DNA of 36,743 nt from Acidobacteriota bacterium (GTDB taxonomy: Bacteria; Acidobacteriota; Terriglobia; 2-12-FULL-54-10): contig JACQGE010000112.1 of assembly GCA_016199675.1 (NCBI GenBank), forward strand, positions 1 to 36,743, read 5' to 3'. Under the pieces are notes generated by a model. It was given only the letters and a program-made list of their open reading frames with translations. It searched no databases and was not told the DNA's origin. Within the stretch, counting starts at the first letter, position 1. The number at the start of each line of letters is the position of its first letter. Positions 18,565 to 26,609 of the stretch are shown in pieces. A program made the translations under genes and the position numbers.

Positions 18565-20076
18565 ATGCTTAAGTTCTGGCATCCCATTTGGGTCACAGCG
18601 GTGCTGCTCGGCGCGGCAATCGCCCTTCCAGCGCAATCCGTGCGCGTCAGCGATCTCGCTGCCGGTAAGCTGCTGGTAGCGCGGCCTGATGCTACGGACT
18701 CGTCCTTCGCCGAAACGGTGATTTTGCTTGTCGAGTACGACGAGCATGGCGCGTTTGGCCTGGTGATCAATCGCAGGACCAAGGTGCCGATTTCTCGGGT
18801 GCTTCAACAACTGGAGGGCGCTGATAACTGGTCCGACCCGGTCTATGTAGGCGGCCCGGTAGCGATGACAGGGGTGCTCGCCCTGCTCCGCTCACGCGAC
18901 GCCAAGCCGGAGGAGTTGAAACCCGTCCTCGGTGATATTTACTTGGTTTCCAGCAAGCCGCTTCTCGAAAAGTTCCTGGCGGAAGGACCGGCAGCCGCAC
19001 AGTTGCATGTTTACCTGGGATACAGCGGCTGGGGTGCCGGGCAATTGGAAAACGAAGTGAACCTGGGTGCTTGGTACATCTTCGATGGCAAGGCCGATCT
19101 GGTCTTCGATGCCAACCCCGCCTCGCTTTGGGGCAGGCTCATCGCTCGAACGGAACAACGATACGTCAATGCGCCACCACCGCTTCCGAAAACCCTCACT
19201 GGCGTCTCAGCGGACGGCGGCGATTCCATTCCAGGGACATTAAACCTCATGGCCGACTACAAACGAGACACCGACGGTATATACGTTCCAATCGTCGCCG
19301 TAGCCGCAATTGACATCCTCGGAGTAAAGCAACTTCTATTGAAACCGGACTGCTCCCTTTCGGCCATGAAGGTTTTGAGCAAATTTGTATTGAACGCCTC
19401 CTCGCCTGAAATCTTCAAAGACTCAAACGTTTCTGAGAAGGTGGACCAGATGTTTGAAAAGGATCTTTATTTCGGTGATTCTGTCTATCTCTTTGCCGCT
19501 AGTTCACTCGACCCGGAAATACAGATTCAATGGCTGGTAATCCGTGTGGCAACCTTAATAGCTTTGGGTCTTTGGAAGGAACCCCGATTTCTAGTCAGGG
19601 CGGGCATTGCTATTGGTGACCTTCGCAAGCGTGTAGTGAAGGGTGGGGGCAGCCCCCACGAGATCAGAATTGGTTCCTCAATGCTGAAAGCTCATCAGCT
19701 TCAAGAGTGCCAGAATTGGGTAGGAGCCGTCGTTGATGCAGCGGTGCCACAGACACCAGAAGTTGCAAATTGGACATTCGATTATTCGGTGCCTGTGAAA
19801 CCGGGATGCGACGGCCTGCCTTTACCTTTGAATTGGATATGGGAAAATTCTCTGGACGGAGAAGTTGAATCGGAACTCGTACTCGCATCCAATGAAATCA
19901 GTTTGAATCAAGACGCGCAGACGAAGTTGGATAATACCTCGAAATTCGTTCAGTCGATACGTACTGCAAAGAAATTAGCCCCTTTTTTTCGGCCAGATAG
20001 CTCTTCGCAATGGGGGTACAAACGAATTTTCCCTGCCAAGGGAGGGGGTAATGAAGCTGACTTACTGTCGCGGTGA
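18565..20076 (+). CDS. YqgE/AlgH (UPF0301)-family protein fused to a C-terminal class III cyclase-like domain
   Basis: N-terminus: signal-like segment plus LAAGKLLVARPDATDSSFAETVILLVEYDEHGAFGLVINRRTKVPISRVL, VYVGGPVAMTGVLALLRS. C-terminus: IVAVAAIDILGVKQLL, YFGDSVYLFA, FLVRAGIAIGDL, IRIGSSMLKAHQLQECQNWVGAVVD. Confidence 0.85.
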   Translation: MLKFWHPIWVTAVLLGAAIALPAQSVRVSDLAAGKLLVARPDATDSSFAETVILLVEYDEHGAFGLVINRRTKVPISRVLQQLEGADNWSDPVYVGGPVAMTGVLALLRSRDAKPEELKPVLGDIYLVSSKPLLEKFLAEGPAAAQLHVYLGYSGWGAGQLENEVNLGAWYIFDGKADLVFDANPASLWGRLIARTEQRYVNAPPPLPKTLTGVSADGGDSIPGTLNLMADYKRDTDGIYVPIVAVAAIDILGVKQLLLKPDCSLSAMKVLSKFVLNASSPEIFKDSNVSEKVDQMFEKDLYFGDSVYLFAASSLDPEIQIQWLVIRVATLIALGLWKEPRFLVRAGIAIGDLRKRVVKGGGSPHEIRIGSSMLKAHQLQECQNWVGAVVDAAVPQTPEVANWTFDYSVPVKPGCDGLPLPLNWIWENSLDGEVESELVLASNEISLNQDAQTKLDNTSKFVQSIRTAKKLAPFFRPDSSSQWGYKRIFPAKGGGNEADLLSR

Positions 20077-20123
20077 GAGACGGCGAGCCTTTGGCGACGC
20101 TTGACCCAGCCCTTGTGGACGTA

Positions 20124-20411
20124 TCACGCTGCGGCCAATTTCTCCACGCGCAATCGCTTCCGATTCTTTTCTGCGCGCCACAAGTCATATTGAAGCTGCT
20201 GGTTGAGCCAGCTTTCGGCGCTGGTGTTGAGGGCGATGGAGAGACGGACAGCCATTTCGGGACTGATGCCAGCGCGCCCATTTAGGATGCCGGAGAGCGT
20301 CTTGCGGCTCACGCCCAGAGCACGCGCAGCCTCCGTGACGGTTAGATTTAGAGGCTTCAGGCAAAGCTCCCTGAGCACTTCACCCGGGTGTGGTGGATTA
20401 TGCATCTTCAT
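20124..20411 (-). CDS. higA: HigA/VapI-family HTH antitoxin
   Basis: [74 protein letters not shown]. Confidence 0.94.
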   Translation of the reverse strand: MKMHNPPHPGEVLRELCLKPLNLTVTEAARALGVSRKTLSGILNGRAGISPEMAVRLSIALNTSAESWLNQQLQYDLWRAEKNRKRLRVEKLAAA

Positions 20412-20420
20412 GGATCACCC

Positions 20421-20702
20421 CTAATGATAGTCTTCGTAGTCCACATGGTCGGCGTTTTTGCCGGCCCAACTAAATGTAACGCGCCAGTTGCCGCTTCCCT
20501 TGACAGCCCACGTATCCTTTCGCCTGCCGCGAAGCTGATGGAGACCTAAAGCGGGCAGGTTCATGTCGCGGGAACTCGTTGCGGCGTTTAGGCGACCAAG
20601 GATCAGTCGGAGCCGGTCAGCGTGTTTCGCTTGAATTCCCGATGTGGCTCCCGTGGCGAAGAACCGTTCGAGTCCTTTGTGTCGAAATCCTTTGATCGCC
20701 AC
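20421..20702 (-). CDS. higB: HigB/RelE-family toxin
   Basis: IKGFRHKGLERFFATG...LGRLNAATSSRDMNLPALGLHQLRGRRKDTWAVKGSGNWRVTFSWAGKNADHVDYEDYH; toxin precedes antitoxin as in higBA. GTG start. Confidence 0.93.
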   Translation of the reverse strand: MAIKGFRHKGLERFFATGATSGIQAKHADRLRLILGRLNAATSSRDMNLPALGLHQLRGRRKDTWAVKGSGNWRVTFSWAGKNADHVDYEDYH

Positions 20703-20710
20703 AGATGCTT

Positions 20711-20739
20711 AGTGTAACCCATATAGTTACAGGTTGCAA
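20711..20739 (-). promoter_or_regulatory. higBA promoter (TTGCAA-N17-TACACT) containing operator-like palindrome TGTAAC-N7-GTTACA
   Basis: Minus strand reads TTGCAACCTGTAACTATATGGGTTACACT; palindrome at 20713-20731 spans the spacer into the -10. Confidence 0.65.
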
Positions 20740-20818
20740 GTCACAGCATCGCCATTCTTTCATGCTGACTTGACATCCTGTTCCCCCTTCAGCCATCCTC
20801 AATTAACGAATAATTGCT

Positions 20819-21583
20819 ATGGAACAACCCCTCGACATTCTAGCCTTTGGCGCGCATCCCGATGACATTGAACTCTGCTGTGGCGGGACGCTGATTCTGC
20901 TCGCGAACCGGGGCTATCGCGTGGGCGCGGCGGACCTGACTCGTGGCGAACTCGGCACGCGCGGGACGGAAGAAATCCGCGCCAAGGAATCACTCGCCGC
21001 CAGTAAAATCCTGAGAGTCTGCGTTCGTGAAAACTTGGGCATCCCGGACGGGCATATCGAGAACAATCAAGAGAACCTCCTGCGCGTGATTCGACTCCTC
21101 CGCCAGTACCGGCCCCGCTTGGTGCTGGTCCATCATTGGGAAGAGAGGCACTACGACCACGTTCATGCCAGCCATCTGGTGGCCGAGGCTTGCTATTATT
21201 CCGGGCTGGCGAAGATCGAAACCGGCCAGGAGAGTTTTCGCCCTTTCCGGGCCTTGTTTTATGCAGGCCGGGTGGCCTTTCACCCCTCATTTATTGTGGA
21301 CATTTCGGAGACTTTCGCGGAGAAGATGCAAGCAGTGCGCGCTCACCGCTCCCAGTTCCATCGCGGAGTGGAGGAGGAAACTGCCGTGGAGCCGGAAACC
21401 TTCATCAGCACCCCTTATGCGCTGGAGGTTTTTGAAACCAAGGCTCGCTACTATGGCGCGATGATCGGGGCAAAATTCGGAGAGCCTTTCGCGATGAGGG
21501 AGGCCATCGAACTACGCGATCCAGTGGCCTTCTTCCGGGAATTCCCCGACACTCGGCTCCCCCATCTGTTTCCTTCTCCCTGA
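20819..21583 (+). CDS. bshB1: Bacillithiol biosynthesis deacetylase BshB1 (PIG-L/LmbE family)
   Basis: LDILAFGAHPDDIELCCGGTL, LTRGELGTRGTEEIRAKE, NLGIPDG, HHWEERHYDHVHASHL. Confidence 0.94.
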   Translation: MEQPLDILAFGAHPDDIELCCGGTLILLANRGYRVGAADLTRGELGTRGTEEIRAKESLAASKILRVCVRENLGIPDGHIENNQENLLRVIRLLRQYRPRLVLVHHWEERHYDHVHASHLVAEACYYSGLAKIETGQESFRPFRALFYAGRVAFHPSFIVDISETFAEKMQAVRAHRSQFHRGVEEETAVEPETFISTPYALEVFETKARYYGAMIGAKFGEPFAMREAIELRDPVAFFREFPDTRLPHLFPSP

Positions 21584-21604
21584 AGAAAGTGACGAGGCGG
21601 GAAG

Positions 21605-22732
21605 ATGAAAATTGGAATCACTTGTTATCCCACCTATGGCGGCAGCGGCGTTGTCGGCACGGAGCTGGGGATGGAACTGGCCGACCGCGGCCATGAAGTG
21701 CATTTCATTGTTTCGTCATTGCCGTTTCGGCTGCGCCTGCCTAATGAGCGTATCTTCTTGCACGAGGTGGAAGCGATGAGCTATCCACTGTTTGAGTATC
21801 CGCCTTACGACTTGGCCTTGGCCACCAAGATGGGCGAGGTTGCTCTGGCCGTCGGTCTGGATTTGCTCCATGTACATTATGCGATTCCCCATTCCGTCAG
21901 TGCCTTTCTGGCTCGGTCCTTGCTGGCTCCTCAAAAACTGCCCTTTGTCACGACATTGCACGGGACAGACATAACGCTAGTGGGTACCAATAGATCTTAT
22001 TGGGGTATTACTCGTTTTGCCATTGAACAAAGCGATGGCGTTACCGCAATCTCCAAATATCTACATGATAAGACCAAAGAAGAGTTTGAGATAGAAAGAA
22101 ATATTGAAGTAATTTATAATTTCGTCAACTGTGATAAATATTGCCGAAAACTGAACCCGGATTATCGACGGCGGTTCGCTACGGACGAAGAGAAGATTTT
22201 GGTCCATCTTTCCAATTTCCGCCCCGTGAAGCGTGTGACCGATGTCGTCGAAATTTTCACGCGTGTCCGCAAGAAAATCCCTTGTAAACTCCTTTTGATT
22301 GGGGATGGTCCCGACCATGCGGCTGTGGAGATGCTCGCCCACCGCAAAGGCGTTCATCCGCACACTTGTTTCCTGGGCAAACAGGAAGACGTGGAGGAAA
22401 CGTTGGGGATTGCCGATGTGTTGTTGTTGCCCAGCGAAATGGAATCCTTTGGGCTGGCTGCTTTAGAGGCTATGGCCTGCGAAACGCCGCCAGTGGCCAG
22501 CCATGTCGGTGGCTTGCCGGAGTTGATTACCCACGGCGTGGATGGATTCCTGGCCGGAGTCGGCGATTTGGAGACCATGGCCGATTATGTGATTCAGTTG
22601 CTGGAAGACCCCGCCCTTCATGCACAACTGGCCCAGGCGGGCCGGCAAACCGCCGAGAAGCGCTTTTGTTCCACTCTGATCATTCCCCAATATGAGAAAC
22701 TTTACCGCAGAGTATTGGAGCAAGCGGGATGA
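21605..22732 (+). CDS. bshA: N-acetyl-alpha-D-glucosaminyl L-malate synthase BshA (GT4)
   Basis: MKIGITCYPTYGGSGVVGTELGMELADRGHEVHFI, LHGTDITLVG, EMESFGLAALEAMACETPPVASHVGGLPELI. Confidence 0.95.
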   Translation: MKIGITCYPTYGGSGVVGTELGMELADRGHEVHFIVSSLPFRLRLPNERIFLHEVEAMSYPLFEYPPYDLALATKMGEVALAVGLDLLHVHYAIPHSVSAFLARSLLAPQKLPFVTTLHGTDITLVGTNRSYWGITRFAIEQSDGVTAISKYLHDKTKEEFEIERNIEVIYNFVNCDKYCRKLNPDYRRRFATDEEKILVHLSNFRPVKRVTDVVEIFTRVRKKIPCKLLLIGDGPDHAAVEMLAHRKGVHPHTCFLGKQEDVEETLGIADVLLLPSEMESFGLAALEAMACETPPVASHVGGLPELITHGVDGFLAGVGDLETMADYVIQLLEDPALHAQLAQAGRQTAEKRFCSTLIIPQYEKLYRRVLEQAG

Positions 22733-25455
22733 GCAGAAGGCGACCACGATCTATGACGGAGAGACCGAAGAGCGGCTGGGAACAGGGGTCCTTTGCGCTC
22801 CGAGTTCTTAATCCATTTGCTTTTATTGCCATTTTGCTGGCGCTGAGCTTTGCGTTTTCCCGAACGCTATTCACAGCGCCCATTGCGCCGCCCGAGACAA
22901 CCCAGCGAACCGACGCAACCGCGATTGCCGAAGCCATCGAAAGGCTCCCGGTGGTCGGCTCCGTTTTGCTTACCGGCGCCCACCCTGATGATGAAAATAA
23001 CGCTTTGCTGGCTTATTTGGCTCGGGGTCTGCACCTGCGCACAGCCTATCTTTCCGAAACGCGGGGCGATGGCGGGCAAAACCTGATCGGCAACGAACAG
23101 TACGAAGCTCTGGGAATGCTGCGCACCGAAGAACTGCTGGCCGCCAGGCGTCTGGATGGCGCCGACCAATATTTCGGCCAGGCCTACGACTTCGGTTTCT
23201 CAAAGAGCGCCGACGAGACTTTGGAGAAATGGGGGCGCGAACAGGCATTGGGCGACTTCGTCCGCGTGATCCGTTCTTTTCGGCCCGACATTGTAATTTC
23301 CCGCTTCACCGGCACCAGTGCTGATGGTCACGGGCATCACCAGGCTTCCGGCATCCTTACAAAAGAAGCTTTCCGTGCTGCCGCCGACTCTGCTCGCTTT
23401 CCAGAGCAGGTAACGCAAGGATTAAGGCCGTGGCAAGCAACAAAATTGTTTGTCAATCTGTTTCGCGCTTCGGGAAATGCTCCAGGCATTCTCACCATTT
23501 CGGAGGGAGTTTTCAGCTCCATTTACGGCCGGACCTACCCGGAAATCGGGCAAGAGGCTCGCAGTAGGCACCGCAGTCAGGGTATGGGGGCTGGAGGTGG
23601 GCAGCGAGGGCCTGTTTTGGCCTCGTTTCGTTTGTCGGATTCTGTTATTCCGGATCAGGAACCGGATAGAGATTTATTTGCTGGCATGGATTTCACGTTA
23701 AACCGCTTCACGACTCTGGCAGGCGGCTCTCCGGCAGTGACCCAGCGTGTAGAAGCTATCCAAAAAGCCATTGAAACAGCGCGAGAAACGCTTTCTCCCC
23801 TGCAGCCGGAAAAGGTTCTTCCTGCTCTGGCGGAGGGGTTAGATCAGTTGCGGGAATTGCGCGCTGCGATCGAGCAAAGCACCGTGGAGCAATCTTCGAA
23901 AGAGCAGGGCATCTTTTTGCTGGAGATCAAAGAAGCGGACTTCGTGCGGGCAATCAGCCTGTCTGGAGGCGTCTCCGTAGAAGCTGTGGTAAACCGTGGG
24001 GAGCTTGTTCCCGGCGAAACATTTCAGGTAACTGTAAATGGTTTGTTACGAACGCGAGAGTATCTCCAGGCAGGCGAGATTACTTTAACGGCCCCGCAGG
24101 GATGGAAGGTTGAAAAGATTGCGTCTGGTGCTGTCTCGGCGAAAGATCCCGGCGAGATGGAAACCAAGTTTAATATTACCGTGCCAGCAGACGCTCTACC
24201 CTCCCAACCTTACTGGCTAGTGAGTCCACGCACAAATGATTACTTCCCTACGCCTGCGGTTCCTTGGATCGGCGCTCCTTGGAACCCTGCTCTCTTAATG
24301 GCAGATTTCAAATTTTCCTTGAAGGCGGGAGGAAAATCCATCCCCGTTGAACAGCAGACCGATGTGATCTATCGCTATGCGGACCGTGTCTATGGGGAGC
24401 GCGAGCAACCGCTGGTAATCGTGCCGCCGCTAGGCGTTTGGATGAATCCGGAGGTCGCCATCTTCCCGACAGGCTCCGCCTCGAAACAGACCCTGCTTGT
24501 AAGGGTCCGCAACAACACAGCCGGGGAGCAGCGGGGAACCGCTCGACTCGACCTGCCCCCAGGATGGAGTTCCAACCCACCGGCGCAGCCTGTTGTCCTA
24601 GCGAAGCACGGGGATGAAGTCTCTGCCCGGTTTGAAGTCTCAGCTCCGAGTGGGGCCTCTGTAAGCAAGCCGGAACGAAACGCAATCAAAGCCGTCGTCC
24701 AGATCGGGGATCAATTGTTCTCGACCGGCTACCAAGTGATCGACTACCCGCACATTCAAGCCCGGTATTGGTTCCGGCCTGCGGAGGCCGACTTTGTAAG
24801 GCTCGACGTAAAGGTGGCTCCGGGACTTCGCGTCGGCTACGTCATGGGCACTGGCGATGAAGTGCCAGAAGCCTTGAAACAGTTGGGAATTTTGGTAGAG
24901 CCAATCGGGCCGGAAGAATTGGCATTCGGGAACTTAGGCAGGTTTGATGCCATTGTCACGGGCATCCGCGCCTATGAAGTCCGTAATGACTTAGTCAGCA
25001 ACCACGCCCGTCTCATGGAATATGTCAAGAACGGCGGGGTGATGATCGTGCAGTACAGCCGCCCGCTGGGGTATAGCCCCCCGTTAGGGCCTTATCCAAT
25101 GAACCTGGGTTCTCAGCCGCGAGTGACTGTGGAGGAAGCGCCCGTGAATATCCTGGAACCTTCGAACCCGATTTTTCAATCACCAAACCGGATCACAGAA
25201 AAAGATTTTGAAGGCTGGGTCCAGGAGCGTGGCGTGTATTTCATGGAGAGCTGGTCGCCCGAATACCATCCTTTGCTCGAAAGCCACGACCCCGGCGAGC
25301 CACCGCAAAAGGGAGGAATGCTGTTCACCCCTTATGGCAAGGGCTTCTATATTTTTACGGGGTATATCTGGTCCCGCCAATTGCCCGCCGGCGTTCCCGG
25401 CGCATACCGCATTTTCGCCAATCTGGTCAGCCTGGGGAATACAAAAAGGCAGTGA
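22729..25455 (+). CDS. Large membrane-anchored PIG-L family deacetylase with C-terminal NEW3-like and ThuA-like regions
   Basis: TM near N-terminus; SVLLTGAHPDDENNALLAYLARG, TRGDGGQN, RFTGTSADGHGHHQASG; C-terminus VGYVMGTGDEVPEALKQLGILVEPI...YVKNGGVMIVQY. ATGA overlap with bshA. Confidence 0.88.
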   Translation: MSRRRPRSMTERPKSGWEQGSFALRVLNPFAFIAILLALSFAFSRTLFTAPIAPPETTQRTDATAIAEAIERLPVVGSVLLTGAHPDDENNALLAYLARGLHLRTAYLSETRGDGGQNLIGNEQYEALGMLRTEELLAARRLDGADQYFGQAYDFGFSKSADETLEKWGREQALGDFVRVIRSFRPDIVISRFTGTSADGHGHHQASGILTKEAFRAAADSARFPEQVTQGLRPWQATKLFVNLFRASGNAPGILTISEGVFSSIYGRTYPEIGQEARSRHRSQGMGAGGGQRGPVLASFRLSDSVIPDQEPDRDLFAGMDFTLNRFTTLAGGSPAVTQRVEAIQKAIETARETLSPLQPEKVLPALAEGLDQLRELRAAIEQSTVEQSSKEQGIFLLEIKEADFVRAISLSGGVSVEAVVNRGELVPGETFQVTVNGLLRTREYLQAGEITLTAPQGWKVEKIASGAVSAKDPGEMETKFNITVPADALPSQPYWLVSPRTNDYFPTPAVPWIGAPWNPALLMADFKFSLKAGGKSIPVEQQTDVIYRYADRVYGEREQPLVIVPPLGVWMNPEVAIFPTGSASKQTLLVRVRNNTAGEQRGTARLDLPPGWSSNPPAQPVVLAKHGDEVSARFEVSAPSGASVSKPERNAIKAVVQIGDQLFSTGYQVIDYPHIQARYWFRPAEADFVRLDVKVAPGLRVGYVMGTGDEVPEALKQLGILVEPIGPEELAFGNLGRFDAIVTGIRAYEVRNDLVSNHARLMEYVKNGGVMIVQYSRPLGYSPPLGPYPMNLGSQPRVTVEEAPVNILEPSNPIFQSPNRITEKDFEGWVQERGVYFMESWSPEYHPLLESHDPGEPPQKGGMLFTPYGKGFYIFTGYIWSRQLPAGVPGAYRIFANLVSLGNTKRQ

Positions 25456-25457
25456 AA

Positions 25458-25515
25458 AGTGACAAGTGATGAGTGATTGCACCGCGGCTGTTCTTGTCAC
25501 TTATCACTGATCACT
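25458..25515. repeat. Imperfect inverted repeat built of AGTGAnn heptamers
   Basis: Left AAGTGACAAGTGATGAGTGAT (25458-25478), right CTTGTCACTTATCACTGATCACT (25493-25515). Confidence 0.75.
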
Positions 25516-25536
25516 CGGCACGGCCGTTGACGGCTG

Positions 25537-25560
25537 TTAAACTTAAACTTAAACTTAAAC
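25537..25560 (+). repeat. Four tandem TTAAAC hexamers immediately 5' of an antitoxin start codon
   Basis: TTAAACTTAAACTTAAACTTAAAC then TT-ATG at 25563. Confidence 0.95.
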
Positions 25561-25562
25561 TT

Positions 25563-25781
25563 ATGAAAGTCATTACAATTCCGAAAACATTATCCAAAGA
25601 GGGCGATCTGGTCGTTATCCCTCGCAGAGAATATGAAAAGCTCCTCCAGCTAAAGAAGATAAGAGAATTTCAACCTACCGCCAAGCAAAAAGACGCCTTG
25701 AGGGGAGCGGAACGAAATCTCAAGAAGGGAAAGACGCTTTCCTACAATGCCGTCGCCAGAGCCTTGGATCTTGCAGATTGA
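25563..25781 (+). CDS. Putative RelB/AbrB-like antitoxin
   Basis: MKVITIPKTLSKEGDLVVIPRREYEKLLQLKKIREFQP...GKTLSYNAVARALDLAD; 3' end overlaps RelE-like ORF. Confidence 0.75.
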   Translation: MKVITIPKTLSKEGDLVVIPRREYEKLLQLKKIREFQPTAKQKDALRGAERNLKKGKTLSYNAVARALDLAD

Positions 25782-26016
25782 TCCGGGCGTGTTGCGGAAA
25801 CTGAAAGAGATTCCGAAGGGTGATGCCAAGAGAATTCTCCGAGCTATCAAAGGGCTTCTGCTCAATCCTTACTACGGAGATATCCAGAAGATGAAAGGGC
25901 AAGAGAACGTTTGGCGGCGACGGATTGGGTCCTACCGCTTCTTCTGCAAGTTGTTCGCCAGTGAAAGAATTATCCTCGTGTTTCACCTTGAAAGAAGGAC
26001 ATCCACTACCTATTGA
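25747..26016 (+). CDS. RelE/ParE-family toxin
   Basis: LQIDPGVLRKLKEIPKGDAKRILRAIKGLLLNPYYGDIQKMKGQENVWRRRIGSYRFFCKLFASERIILVFHLERR. Confidence 0.9.
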   Translation: MPSPEPWILQIDPGVLRKLKEIPKGDAKRILRAIKGLLLNPYYGDIQKMKGQENVWRRRIGSYRFFCKLFASERIILVFHLERRTSTTY

Positions 26017-26056
26017 GGGGGCACTCCCCCCGCTACCATAGCCACTGCTTGCTATG
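26015..26056. terminator. Possible bidirectional terminator: two short hairpins between convergent genes
   Basis: GGGGG-CACT-CCCCC (26017-26030) and CATAGC...GCTATG (about 26037-26055) between relE (+) and HNH (-); no clear T-tract. Confidence 0.35.
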
Positions 26057-26609
26057 AAACATTCTTCCCCTTCTGCCGATTACATTGCTCACATAATAGT
26101 TGAATGTTCCGTTCCGTATTGCTGCCCCCGTCAGCGAACGGAATAATGTGATCGAATTCGAGCTTCTCCTGACTGCCACACTTCACACACTTCCCTTCGT
26201 CCCTCTGCCAGACGAACAGCCGTACCGACTCCATTATCTTTTCCCTCTTCGCGGAGGGGGTGCGTTCCAAATTCTCAAACGCTTCGATCTGCTTTTGCAT
26301 TCGCTTCCAGTTGCTCTCAGCACGAAGAACGCGATGCTTGATGTGAACCAAAAGCTCCTCGTTGGTTATCCCCCCGGTATTTTCAACTATGAGCACTCGG
26401 TTATGAAAGAGCCAATATCCGTCGGGCATGTCCGGGATTGGAATTGGCTCTCGGTTCTGCTTCTCTACATTATATTTGGATACCTGAGCCGTAAACTGGA
26501 TCGTTCTGTCAGAAGCCCCCTTGCCCACGCGGTATGGAATCGCGAAATTGCCTTGGCCATCCAGTTGAACCGTACAAAGCAACTTGATGGTTGGATTTAG
26601 ACTCTTCAT
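26052..26609 (-). CDS. HNH endonuclease with uncharacterized N-terminal region
   Basis: VRLFVWQRDEGKCVKCGSQEKLEFDHIIPFADGGSNTERNIQLLCEQCNRQKG. Confidence 0.92.
   Translation of the reverse strand: MKSLNPTIKLLCTVQLDGQGNFAIPYRVGKGASDRTIQFTAQVSKYNVEKQNREPIPIPDMPDGYWLFHNRVLIVENTGGITNEELLVHIKHRVLRAESNWKRMQKQIEAFENLERTPSAKREKIMESVRLFVWQRDEGKCVKCGSQEKLEFDHIIPFADGGSNTERNIQLLCEQCNRQKGKNVS

Noticed and set aside
18565-20702. Possible Pycsar-type system (cyclase-like domain next to HigBA)
   Set aside because: No recognizable Pycsar effector (cyclic-nucleotide sensor with TM or TIR) adjacent, and HigBA is a normal convergent TA pair; the fusion is reported without claiming a defence system.
26100-26600. 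166-aa plus-strand ORF
   Set aside because: Antisense to the HNH endonuclease gene, which has a clear motif.
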